Shown piece by piece: positions 52,911-61,234 of a DNA stretch of 64,000 bases (positions are counted from its first letter, which is position 1; the number at the start of each line of letters is the position of its first letter). Source of the DNA: CAZXYS01 sp964645005 (GTDB taxonomy: Bacteria; Bacteroidota; Ignavibacteria; Kapaibacteriales; UBA2268). The position numbers and the translations under genes were made by a program. The stretch is from positions 1 to 64,000 of the forward strand of contig CAZXYS010000009.1 in NCBI GenBank assembly GCA_964645005.1, written 5' to 3'. The notes beneath the pieces are model-generated. The model was given only the letters and a program-made list of their open reading frames with translations. It made no database searches and was not told where the DNA came from.

Positions 52911-54407
52911 TTACATAAGCTTCCTCGTCCTGCCAACCTGTTTCCAGACGCTGCCGTCCTGGCTTGGCTGCTCGAATGTCTTTACCACCTTGAATTTGCG
53001 GTAGCCGAAAGAGGCGATGGCTGCGACGAGTTCTTCGTATTCCTTCTTCATTTCGTTCAGGGTGTCCACGCTGAAGTGCTGATCGATGAAGCTCGTATCG
53101 AAATAGCCGTTGCGGAAAACTTCGTTGCGCATGACCGCCAATTCGAACGGGATTGTCGTTACCAGACCCTTTATGCGGTAATTGCGCAGTGCGCGTTCCA
53201 TGCGATCGATAGCTTCCTGGCGGTTGTTGCCCCAGACTACGAGCTTCGCCAGCATGGGATCGAAGTTGACATCAATCCGAGAGCCGGTCTCTACGCCGCT
53301 GTCAACACGTACACCGAAACCGCCCGGTTCGCGCAGATAGTTGATCTTGCCAATCATCGGCATGAAGTTGTTGAACGGATCTTCAGCATAGATGCGGCAT
53401 TCTATGGAATTGCCGTTCCAGGTTATGTCTTCCTGAGAGAATGAAAGCTTTTTGCCGTAAGCAACATTGATCTGCTCTTTGACGAGGTCAATCTGCGTTA
53501 CCATTTCCGTTACGGGGTGCTCGACCTGCAGGCGCGTGTTCATCTCGAGGAAATAAAATTCCTTGTTCTTGTCAAAAAGGAATTCCACCGTGCCTGCGTT
53601 GACATATTCTACGGCGCGAGCCGCTTCTATAGCTACATTGCCCATGCGGTGGCGCAATTCCTCGTCCAGAACTGTCGAGGGCGCTTCCTCGATGACCTTC
53701 TGGTGGCGGCGCTGGATCGAGCAGTCGCGTTCGCCGAGGTGCGCGTAGTTGCCGTGCTCGTCGCCGATTATCTGTATCTCGATATGCTTCGGATTTTCGA
53801 TGAATTTCTCGATATAGATAGAATCATCGCCGAAGGCATTGCCAGCCTCGCGCTGGGCAGCCTGGAATTCATCGTCGAAATCTCCTTCCCGGGCGACTTT
53901 GCGCATTCCCTTGCCGCCGCCGCCGGCAGCCGCTTTCAGCAGGATAGGATAGCCTATGGTGGAAGCAATCTCGCGCGCTTTGCCGAGATCGGTGATCTTC
54001 TCTTTGGTACCGGGGACTATCGGTACACCCGCAGCAGACATGATCTCGCGTGCGCGGGTTTTGTTGCCCATTGCATTTATGGCGAAATTGTTTGGTCCGA
54101 TGAATTTCATATCCGCTTCATCGACCGCTTTCGCAAAATTGGCATTTTCCGAAAGGAAGCCGTAGCCGGGATGGATAGCTTCACAGCCGCTTTCCTGCGC
54201 AATATTAATCACCTGCTCGATGTCCAGGTAGCCTGCTTTGGGCGTCTGTGCATCGAGTTTATAGGCATAATCGGCGTAATGCACGAACGGCTGCGCAATG
54301 TCAACGTCATGATAGACTGCGACAGTCTCGATACCCATCTCGCGTGCAGCCCGCATTATCCTTACCGCTATCTCGCCGCGGTTTGCTACAAGTATTCGCT
54401 TAAACAT
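52911..54407 (-). CDS. accC: biotin carboxylase subunit of acyl-CoA carboxylase
   Basis: A 498-residue biotin carboxylase, carboxylating biotin with ATP and bicarbonate. ATP-grasp motifs are clear: KAAAGGGGKGMRKV, GERDCSIQRRHQKVIEEAPS, TVEFLFDKNKEFYFLEMNTR and LQVEHPVTEMVT. The chain exceeds E. coli AccC (about 450) by a C-terminal extension of roughly 50 residues, ending QVGRTRKLM. It is the first gene of the cluster: accC, PP-loop gene, biotin carrier, carboxyltransferase. pccA could equally be the right symbol. Confidence 0.92.
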   Translation of the reverse strand: MFKRILVANRGEIAVRIMRAAREMGIETVAVYHDVDIAQPFVHYADYAYKLDAQTPKAGYLDIEQVINIAQESGCEAIHPGYGFLSENANFAKAVDEADMKFIGPNNFAINAMGNKTRAREIMSAAGVPIVPGTKEKITDLGKAREIASTIGYPILLKAAAGGGGKGMRKVAREGDFDDEFQAAQREAGNAFGDDSIYIEKFIENPKHIEIQIIGDEHGNYAHLGERDCSIQRRHQKVIEEAPSTVLDEELRHRMGNVAIEAARAVEYVNAGTVEFLFDKNKEFYFLEMNTRLQVEHPVTEMVTQIDLVKEQINVAYGKKLSFSQEDITWNGNSIECRIYAEDPFNNFMPMIGKINYLREPGGFGVRVDSGVETGSRIDVNFDPMLAKLVVWGNNRQEAIDRMERALRNYRIKGLVTTIPFELAVMRNEVFRNGYFDTSFIDQHFSVDTLNEMKKEYEELVAAIASFGYRKFKVVKTFEQPSQDGSVWKQVGRTRKLM

Positions 54408-54598
54408 TTACAATCCCAAATTTATCTTTGAATCATTTTGTTTTAGTTAACAATAATTTATAGAAAGTCCAAAATGTAAAATTATAAATATAAAAATTTT
54501 TGTTTTGAAGATAAAGAACTTATTGCTGTCTGGTTTATAGTGCCGGCTATATTACCGAACAACTATGGGTATCCCGTAGGGATTGAACGTTTGTAGAA

Positions 54599-54644
54599 TT
54601 CGCGGGAAACTGTGCTTCCCAAATCGGAATTTGGGAAGCAGGGC
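54599..54644 (+). repeat. 46-bp palindromic direct repeat (family E), copy 1
   Basis: Contains GCTTCCCAAATCGGAATTTGGGAAGC, which folds almost perfectly, preceded by TTCGCGGGAAAC. It matches 57235-57280 at 45 of 46 positions in the same orientation. It lies in the 444-base AT-rich space between accC and the secreted-protein pair, which otherwise holds no gene. Confidence 0.9.
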
Positions 54645-54851
54645 GGTAGAAGGTCGATAAAGCTTAGTAGTAATTACTATAACACTATAGTAAAATTATC
54701 TTTTTTTAATAATATTTTAAAAAAAGCTAAAAAAAATTTGGTAGTGTCTTTTTTTATTTTTAATAGGCAATTAGTCGAACATACACAAATTAAAAATCGG
54801 CTTTTTTTAAAAAAATAAACAAAATTACTCACTAAATTATGAGGTGAAGCC

Positions 54852-55889
54852 ATGAAATATTATTATGCAATTTATACAACAATATTTACTTCCTTAGTTT
54901 TTTTGTTCAGTATTCCAACAGCAAAATCTCAAATTCCGGATTGTTTGCCAGGACACAATGAACTAGCATTTCCTTTTGAAAGATTGGAAAATATTCCGCC
55001 ATATTCTACAGATATGCCTTATGATGTATTATTAGGGTATATAGCAGTTGATTCTGCAAAGAATCATGCTTCTTATGAGGAATTCATAAATTTCATAAAT
55101 CCACAAACATACAATGATACTATCAAATATATGATGAAACATTATTACCAAATGGTTGATTATGATCCAATAAAATTTGCTTTGTACAGAAATCATGATA
55201 GCTCTGACTTTCATCCATTACCTGTGAGTATTCAGCGTGAAAAGTTTTTTAAGAAATTATTTGGAATTGTTCCGCACTGCGGAGATTATATATTAACGCT
55301 GTCGGATATAATAGCACATATTAGAGTAGTTGACACAACCAGGAAAATTGACACAGTGACAACAGCAATATACCCAAGATCTATGATTGTAACATCAGAA
55401 ATATTAGATACAATAAAGGGTAATAGAATTCCTGCTTGCGTTGATTTCAATCCCCCAATCTATGAAAGAAAACAAAAACCAAACAAAACCATGAGTTTAC
55501 CTAATAATTGTCTTCAATTTGAATTTGCTTTGGATTGGCCTAGAGGAAAAGTAGATGGTAGTATGGTTTTAGCTGGAGATGATGGATTACCATGGACAAA
55601 TATAAAACCAAAGCTTGTTGATTCGACAGATACTCCATGGATAGTTGAGAATAAGGAATATATTGTCTTTTTAAAATTAATTCTAACTTGTAAGGGTGAA
55701 AACAATATTTATTACACCTTATTTCCATGCGGATATGGATGCTCTATGACTTATGGTATGTTTCCTATAAATGAGGGAATAGTCTATGATCCCGAAAATG
55801 AATTTGGTGTTGGAAACAACTTAACTGTACAGGAATTTAAAAACGCTTTAAATAATAGAATTCAAGAAATTACTACTTATGGGGAATAA
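54852..55889 (+). CDS. secreted hypothetical protein, 345 aa
   Basis: A signal peptide (1-26, ending TAKSQ) precedes a soluble body without a named domain that I recognise. The last third carries the pattern DTIKGNRIPACVDF, NKEYIVFLKLIL, PINEGIVYDPENEFGVG, LTVQEFKNALNNRI, a layout common in unnamed secreted bacterial proteins. Several cysteines (NNCLQF, LTCKG, PCGYGC) may form disulfides. It is AT-rich compared with flanking genes. GAGGTGAAG precedes the ATG. It is nine bases ahead of a sorting-domain protein and the pair is bracketed by 46-bp direct repeats. There is no C-terminal sorting domain here, so it may be released into the periplasm only. Confidence 0.65.
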   Translation: MKYYYAIYTTIFTSLVFLFSIPTAKSQIPDCLPGHNELAFPFERLENIPPYSTDMPYDVLLGYIAVDSAKNHASYEEFINFINPQTYNDTIKYMMKHYYQMVDYDPIKFALYRNHDSSDFHPLPVSIQREKFFKKLFGIVPHCGDYILTLSDIIAHIRVVDTTRKIDTVTTAIYPRSMIVTSEILDTIKGNRIPACVDFNPPIYERKQKPNKTMSLPNNCLQFEFALDWPRGKVDGSMVLAGDDGLPWTNIKPKLVDSTDTPWIVENKEYIVFLKLILTCKGENNIYYTLFPCGYGCSMTYGMFPINEGIVYDPENEFGVGNNLTVQEFKNALNNRIQEITTYGE

Positions 55890-55898
55890 TTTAAAGGT

Positions 55899-57062
55899 GT
55901 GATAATGAAATATATACTAAAATATGTCATTATAGCAATAACTTGTATGATGGTTTCAACTAATTTAACTTTTAGCGAGCCTCCATGCGGAAGCAATGTA
56001 AATTGTCCGGATAAGCCATATAGATATACATATTGTAATCCAGCAAATGGACAAATAGTTTATAGATGTGCTAAAAATCCATATAGTTGGGAACCGACAC
56101 TTACGTTGTTAAAAGCTCCCATACCCTTATGTCTGGAATTTGTAAATAAACCCGGACAACCAACCGAATTCCATGTACCGAAACAAACTGGAGGAAGTAT
56201 AAAAGTATTCGATATTGATTTAATAACTGATGACATGGAAAGAGCTGAATACGCATGGAGCTGTTTGTGTGGGAAACAAGACGATCCGTGTGAATGTTTT
56301 ATAAAGGTATTTTTTGCTAGTAAAAGTAAAAATTACCCAGGGAATCCTAGAACAGGACCAGCTTCTACTTGGGTTACAATTAAAAATCCACAAAGTGATT
56401 GTGAAGTTTATTGCAAAGGAACGGGAGATGATGAACTAAGAATAGTATTGAATAATACATCAGCATGGACAGATAAAATGCACGGTTATAATTTGAGACC
56501 TTTTTTAAATCAGGAGTACTTTGATAATGATCCTAATTTACTTGATAACATGAAATTTGGTTATTTTTCTCAAAATTTAACTGATATATTAATACATGAA
56601 CTTGGTAATAATTACGGATTAGCTGATCAGTCAGATAATGGCGAAACATATTGCGATCCCCCTTATGATAAAGGTAAAATGTGGGGGAAATATACGACTC
56701 CTAACGAATCAAGTACCGGTTTATCTACTGATGATAAATGTATGTTTATGAAAATATATTGTCCGGTATTAGTTCCCGTCGAAGAGCGCATAGTTAAAAA
56801 AGAAACAGAAGTGTACAATTATCCCAATCCAATAGAGGATTTCACTCGATTGATTTTTTCCGTTCCGCAAAAAGGCGCCAATGTAAAGATAGTAGTTTAC
56901 GATCAGCTTGGCAGGGAAGTGATTTCTCCCGTCGAACAATTCTATTCCGGCGGTGATTATGATGAACAAATTGATTTGTCAGGGCTGAGTTCGGGATTGT
57001 ACTATTACACCGTGCAAATAGGGAATGAGACTAAAACCGGGAAAATGGTTATCGGGAAGTAA
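55899..57062 (+). CDS. secreted metzincin-like protein with degenerate zinc motif and type IX sorting domain
   Basis: A 387-residue exported protein with signal peptide (1-27). Around residue 233 it carries HELGNNYGLAD, read as H233-E-x-x-N237-x-x-G-x-x-D243. Zinc metallopeptidases of the metzincin type have His at the third position (HExxHxxGxxH or D); here it is Asn, coded AAT, one base from CAT. The C-terminus (YNYPNPIEDFTRLIF ... GLYYYTVQI) is a type IX sorting domain. The cysteine-rich middle (SCLCGKQDDPCECF) suggests disulfides. It may be an inactivated protease or a binding protein built on that fold. Overall family is not certain. Probably cotranscribed with the upstream secreted protein. 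Confidence 0.65.
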   Translation: MIMKYILKYVIIAITCMMVSTNLTFSEPPCGSNVNCPDKPYRYTYCNPANGQIVYRCAKNPYSWEPTLTLLKAPIPLCLEFVNKPGQPTEFHVPKQTGGSIKVFDIDLITDDMERAEYAWSCLCGKQDDPCECFIKVFFASKSKNYPGNPRTGPASTWVTIKNPQSDCEVYCKGTGDDELRIVLNNTSAWTDKMHGYNLRPFLNQEYFDNDPNLLDNMKFGYFSQNLTDILIHELGNNYGLADQSDNGETYCDPPYDKGKMWGKYTTPNESSTGLSTDDKCMFMKIYCPVLVPVEERIVKKETEVYNYPNPIEDFTRLIFSVPQKGANVKIVVYDQLGREVISPVEQFYSGGDYDEQIDLSGLSSGLYYYTVQIGNETKTGKMVIGK

Positions 57063-57087
57063 ATATATTTAATCTCAATATAATATC

Positions 57088-57175
57088 CTCATTATCAAAT
57101 TCGGAATGCCAATTCTTCTCATTACAAAATTTCGAACGTCTATTCTTCTCATTACTAAATTCCGATTTAGTAATG
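57088..57175 (+). repeat. 30-bp tandem repeat, three copies
   Basis: Units at 57088-57117, 57118-57147 and 57148-57175 share CTCATTAnnAAATTnCGA and end in ATTCTT in the first two. The period is exactly 30 bases. The third unit diverges at its end. It lies just after the sorting-domain gene. Confidence 0.8.
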
Positions 57176-57234
57176 TCTTTTTCAGGCAAAGCTGCGCTTT
57201 GCTGCGATAGTGAGAGAGCTTGACGAAGTACAGC

Positions 57235-57280
57235 TTCGCGGGAAACCGTGCTTCCCAAATCGGAATTTGGGAAGCAGGGC
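57235..57280 (+). repeat. 46-bp palindromic direct repeat (family E), copy 2
   Basis: The second copy, 2.6 kb from the first, in the same orientation. The two copies bracket the secreted-protein pair. The remaining sequence to 57469 has no gene; it contains short repeat-like pieces such as GAATTGGTAATGACGAATT and TTCGGCAGTTATAATAACTG. Confidence 0.9.
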
Positions 57281-57469
57281 TCAATCATTTACGAATTGGT
57301 AATGACGAATTACGAATGAAGAATGTCTGAACCGCAGATGTTCGCTGATTATTTTGATTACCCTGATTTGCCGTCTCAGTCAGTTGTTTCTACTGATTTA
57401 GCAATCATTTCGGCAGTTATAATAACTGCCGGGACAGGGCTGCCGTTAGCCATTCGCCTTTAATAATTA

Positions 57470-59332
57470 TTATGCTTCCCCCAGTTCCTTCTCAGCAAAC
57501 TGTATTTCATACAGCTTCCTATAGACGCCGTCATTTTGCAGTAGTTCGGCGTGCGTGCCGCGCTCGACTATCCTGCCCTGATCGAATACGAGAATTTCGT
57601 CGCTGTCGATAATCGTAGCCAATCGGTGAGCAACAATTATCGCCGTGCGGTCTTTAAGGGAATAGTTGATAGCTTCCTGGACGACCTTCTCGGATTCGGC
57701 GTCGAGAGATGATGTAGCCTCGTCGAAGATCAATATCTGTGGATTGCGTACCAGCGCCCGCGCTATGGACAGGCGCTGCTGTTCGCCTCCCGACAGAAGT
57801 ACGCCGCGATCGCCAATATATGTATCGAAGCCGTCCGGCAGATTCATAATAAAATTATACGCATTTGAAATTTTCGCGGCGTGGATAATTTCGTTCATGG
57901 TCACATTCTTATCGCTGAATGCTATGTTATTGGCGACAGTGTCATTGAATAGCGCCGTATCCTGAGCTACCATCCCGAATAGCGAGCGGTATGATTCCAG
58001 CGTGAAATCCCTGATATTTTTGCCGTCAATAAGTATCTCGCCGGAGGTAGGATCGTAGAAGCGTACGATAAGATAAAGCATGGTCGATTTACCGCTGCCG
58101 CTCGGACCAACGAAAGCAATTTTTTTACCTTTTTGCAATTCGAAGGAAACATCCCGCAATACGGGCATTTCTTCGTAAGCAAAGCTCATATCCTTAACCT
58201 GAAGGATATTGTCAAACGAGCTTACGATATCAGGACCGGATTTAACAGCTGGCTTTTCATCGATAATACTGAAGACGCGCTGTGCGGCAACAATTCCGCG
58301 CTGATAGCGAGAGATAGTATTAAGTACTTTTGCCATAGGAGACATAATAGCAAATAAAATAAATAAAAATTGCATTAGGTCTTCGGGTTTCATGCTTAAA
58401 TTCATTACACTATAACCGCCTACAAACAAAACAACGCACAGTGCTAATATTGCAAAAATTTCATTGATCGAAGGCACAAGCGCCATTATTTTTTTATGTT
58501 TAACTGCCGATTTAACATATCTGTTTGTATCGTTAAAGAACCTGTCATTTGCATTTGTTTCGGCATTATATGCTTTGATAACTCTCATACCGGATATAGT
58601 TTCCTGAAGTGTGGAAGTATAATCAGCCATAGCGATCTGCATTCGCGAAGCATATCTGCGAATGAACCTCATTGCAATTCTGATAAGTACATAGCTTATC
58701 ACTGTTGTGCTAAAAGCTATAAGTGTCAGCTTGCCTGAAATAGCTATGAGTACAAAAAGAAAACTAAGTACCTGTATGCTATCCCTCAAAATAATTGTTA
58801 GCGAGGAAATGGAATTGTTATTCAACACATTGACATCATTTGTAATAATGGAAATTAAATTGCCGCTTTTACTCTTGCTGAAAAAATCAAATGATAGGGA
58901 GGTTAAATTTGAGAAAACCTTATCTCTTATGGATTTAATAACGCCTTCCTGCAGCTTTACGGAATATACGGCGCTGAAATACTTAAACAGGTTTTTCAGT
59001 ACGAATACAATTATTATAAATAAGCCCAGATTAAGCAAAGAAGAATACATATCACCCGGTACACGAACAAGATTCTCCATCCATTGATAGAATTGGTTAA
59101 GCAGATCGCTGTCGATAGTGGATTCAGCGCCGGGCATAGTTTGTTCGGTTTTAAATATTATTTGGAATAGGGGCTTGATTGTAACCAGCGATAAGGCGCT
59201 TAACACAGAAAAAAGGATGTTTAAGAGAAAAACAAGAACCAACAATCCTACGAATGGACCTAAAAATTTATAAATCCTTCTGAGAATTTTAAAATCCTGC
59301 TTTATTGTCTTATTTTTATTGTCACCGTCCAT
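57470..59332 (-). CDS. MsbA-like ABC exporter
   Basis: A 620-residue half-transporter with fused membrane and ATPase parts. Six membrane helices occupy residues 25-325, then the nucleotide-binding domain with Walker A GPSGSGKST, signature LSGGEQQR and Walker B ILIFDEATSSLD. The family (MsbA, lipid A flippase, and drug/peptide exporters) works as a homodimer. Length and order fit MsbA, but substrate cannot be read from the sequence. The gene follows tlpA-like on the same strand at 113 bases. Confidence 0.9.
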   Translation of the reverse strand: MDGDNKNKTIKQDFKILRRIYKFLGPFVGLLVLVFLLNILFSVLSALSLVTIKPLFQIIFKTEQTMPGAESTIDSDLLNQFYQWMENLVRVPGDMYSSLLNLGLFIIIVFVLKNLFKYFSAVYSVKLQEGVIKSIRDKVFSNLTSLSFDFFSKSKSGNLISIITNDVNVLNNNSISSLTIILRDSIQVLSFLFVLIAISGKLTLIAFSTTVISYVLIRIAMRFIRRYASRMQIAMADYTSTLQETISGMRVIKAYNAETNANDRFFNDTNRYVKSAVKHKKIMALVPSINEIFAILALCVVLFVGGYSVMNLSMKPEDLMQFLFILFAIMSPMAKVLNTISRYQRGIVAAQRVFSIIDEKPAVKSGPDIVSSFDNILQVKDMSFAYEEMPVLRDVSFELQKGKKIAFVGPSGSGKSTMLYLIVRFYDPTSGEILIDGKNIRDFTLESYRSLFGMVAQDTALFNDTVANNIAFSDKNVTMNEIIHAAKISNAYNFIMNLPDGFDTYIGDRGVLLSGGEQQRLSIARALVRNPQILIFDEATSSLDAESEKVVQEAINYSLKDRTAIIVAHRLATIIDSDEILVFDQGRIVERGTHAELLQNDGVYRKLYEIQFAEKELGEA

Positions 59333-59388
59333 TTATTTATTATTTATAAAAAAATATTATGTTCTGAACAGATAAAATCAGTTTTTTT

Positions 59389-59405
59389 ACAGACCAGAGG
59401 TCTGT
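59389..59405. other. perfect hairpin between MsbA-like and TlpA-like genes
   Basis: ACAGACC and GGTCTGT pair perfectly around AGA. T-rich runs flank both sides on the + strand, but the neighbouring genes run on the other strand, where the T-run is on the wrong side of the stem for a standard terminator. It may be a repeat or a processing site. Confidence 0.5.
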
Positions 59406-59445
59406 CCTTTTTTACATATAATCATGTTAAATAAATATCAAAAAA

Positions 59446-59958
59446 TTACTTCTTCGCAAGTTCTTTCACTTTTTTATACAATTTATCTTCATCGCCCGGA
59501 GCATAGCCGTTGTGCTCCCAGACAATTTCACCATCGCCGTTGCAAAGCAATGTATGCGGCGGATTATTGACGCCCAGAGCGCGCTTGAAATCGCTGTTGA
59601 CATCCAGGTATACCTCGTATTCCCAGCCGCTGCCGCGGACAAAAGGCGCTACTTTACGGCTGTTGCGGCTGTCATCAATGGATACGGCAATCAGTTTTAC
59701 ACCTGTTTCTTCCTGCCATTTGTCATAAACATCGTCGATATTGTTGAGCTCCGTAAGGCAGGGTTTGCACCAGGAAGCCCAGAAGCTGATAATAAACGGT
59801 TTACCATCGTTATTAAAATTTTTCGTGTCAACAGTCTTCCCTCTAAGATCTTTTATTTTCACCGAGGGTATTTCTTTCTTACTTGATTTGGATTCAATTT
59901 CCGCAGCAAAAAATAATAATGCCAAAGCTAAACCAAAAATTATAAAGAAATTTTTCAT
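59446..59958 (-). CDS. TlpA-like exported thioredoxin
   Basis: A 170-residue periplasmic thioredoxin-fold protein. A signal peptide (1-21) precedes the AhpC/TlpA-type fold: FNNDGKPFIISFWASWCKPCLTELNNID with the redox pair Cys64 and Cys67, then VKLIAVSIDDSRNSRKV and cis-Pro region NPPHTLLC. Proteins of this kind reduce disulfides in c-type cytochrome apoproteins or other envelope proteins. A ccmB gene lies elsewhere in the window, compatible with cytochrome maturation, though not linked. Confidence 0.9.
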   Translation of the reverse strand: MKNFFIIFGLALALLFFAAEIESKSSKKEIPSVKIKDLRGKTVDTKNFNNDGKPFIISFWASWCKPCLTELNNIDDVYDKWQEETGVKLIAVSIDDSRNSRKVAPFVRGSGWEYEVYLDVNSDFKRALGVNNPPHTLLCNGDGEIVWEHNGYAPGDEDKLYKKVKELAKK

Positions 59959-60148
59959 AAAAATACTCCGATTAATAATGTTATATCAATTATAAATTTC
60001 TTGACTATTTAGACGTTTAAGTTAAAAATGAGTTACAAAAATCTAATTTTTTAAGTACTTCATCAAGAGATATTTAATATTTTTTGTAACTTTATAACCA
60101 ATAATTTGTCTATTAAAACAAATTTAGTTACGAAATAAACAGGAGAAT

Positions 60149-60868
60149 ATGATGAAAATAAAAAAATTACTGCTAATTTTAACAATTCTTGTCTTTGGAC
60201 TTACTGGATTAAATGCCCAGAGTCTTGAATTTGTGAATAAGGAGGACACCGTAAAGGGCTCATCAGAAGAAATGCTGACTTCTCATGTTGAGGTTAAAAA
60301 TATCACTGACAGTGATGTAACAGTAAAGATGACTGTTGAAAAATTAGATGCAGTAATGGGGCATATTATTACTTTTTGCGATGTAAGCAGCTGCTATCAG
60401 TTAGTCGATGATTCTTTTACATCGCCGTCTTTTGTTTTGAATCCGGATTCAACCACAGGAAAAGAGGTACACCTCGATATCATTGGAAATGGCATTTCCG
60501 GAACATCAAAACTCAAAGCCACTTTCTTCAACGCCGACAACATATCCGATAAAATAGAATATACGGCAACATTCTTCGTTGGAACATCTTCCGTTAGTGA
60601 TGATATATTAGACGGTTTCACTGCTTTTGCCGCTCCCAATCCCGCAATTGAGCAGGTGCGCATTGATTATACACTCCCCGAAGGGACAACTAATTCCGAA
60701 ATAAAAATTTTAGATGCATCGGGCAATTTGATTAAATCCCAGAAGATCAATCCATCGGCAGCATCTTTGAATATACCAGTAAATGATTTATCTGCAGGAA
60801 GTTACTATTACGTAATAACCGCCGACGGGGAAAATTTGCCGGCGCAGAATCTGATTATAGTCAGATAA
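60149..60868 (+). CDS. small secreted protein with type IX sorting domain
   Basis: A 239-residue exported protein: signal peptide (1-24, ending GLNAQ), an N-terminal beta-sandwich of the Ig-like type (HVEVKNITDSDVTVKMTVEKL, HLDIIGNGISGTSKLKATFF) and a C-terminal sorting domain (AFAAPNPAIEQVRIDYTL ... GSYYYVI). No enzymatic motif. AGGAG precedes the start. The gene is followed by a candidate terminator. Confidence 0.85.
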   Translation: MMKIKKLLLILTILVFGLTGLNAQSLEFVNKEDTVKGSSEEMLTSHVEVKNITDSDVTVKMTVEKLDAVMGHIITFCDVSSCYQLVDDSFTSPSFVLNPDSTTGKEVHLDIIGNGISGTSKLKATFFNADNISDKIEYTATFFVGTSSVSDDILDGFTAFAAPNPAIEQVRIDYTLPEGTTNSEIKILDASGNLIKSQKINPSAASLNIPVNDLSAGSYYYVITADGENLPAQNLIIVR

Positions 60869-60893
60869 TAAATTGATAAAAAATCTATTAGGG

Positions 60894-60926
60894 CATCTGC
60901 TGATAATTTCGGTAGATGTTTTTTTT
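60894..60926 (+). terminator. terminator after small sorting-domain gene
   Basis: CATCT (60894-60898) and AGATG (60914-60918) pair, followed by eight T residues. The loop is large and the stem is short, so efficiency is uncertain. Confidence 0.5.
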
Positions 60927-61092
60927 ATACTCGTGGGAATCTTTGCTTGACCGGCTTTTTGCGCCAATAACTGGGGAGTGTGTCTATTTTGTAGACAATG
61001 GGAGCGGGACGCCGATATAACCTTGAGCTCGCATCAACTGCAAAAATAGCCAGCGCAAATGATATCATTATGGTCAATAATATATGTTTCAT
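60925..61092 (-). CDS. small secreted protein, 55 aa
   Basis: This strand encodes MKHILLTIMISFALAIFAVD, a convincing signal peptide with a cleavage site near DASS, followed by a basic mature part of about 32 residues (RLYRRPAPIVYKIDT ... KPVKQRFPRV). The gap between converging and diverging genes has room for it. No family is recognised. It is too short for most gene callers. Its end touches the terminator stem of the convergent gene. The remainder of the gap to 61234 is AT-rich and should hold promoters for this gene and the MFS gene. Confidence 0.5.
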   Translation of the reverse strand: MKHILLTIMISFALAIFAVDASSRLYRRPAPIVYKIDTLPSYWRKKPVKQRFPRV

Positions 61093-61234
61093 ATCCCTAT
61101 AATATGAGATTTATAACAATTTTGCAAGTCTTGAATGTAACTTATTCAATTTTTACGTATAACAAAGCCGGTAATTTTAAATGAATTGATATTCTTGCCC
61201 GTCAAAAAACTCCTGTAATTTATAATTCAGGGCA

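Noticed and set aside
53517..54431. A 304-codon frame on the + strand across accC
   Set aside because: It is antisense to a well-supported biotin carboxylase and arises from that gene's codon pattern.
57088..57175. CRISPR array
   Set aside because: The 30-bp units abut without spacers, there are only three, and no cas gene is nearby.
59389..59405. Terminator of the TlpA-like gene
   Set aside because: The T-run lies on the wrong side of the stem for that strand, and the next gene is on the same strand.
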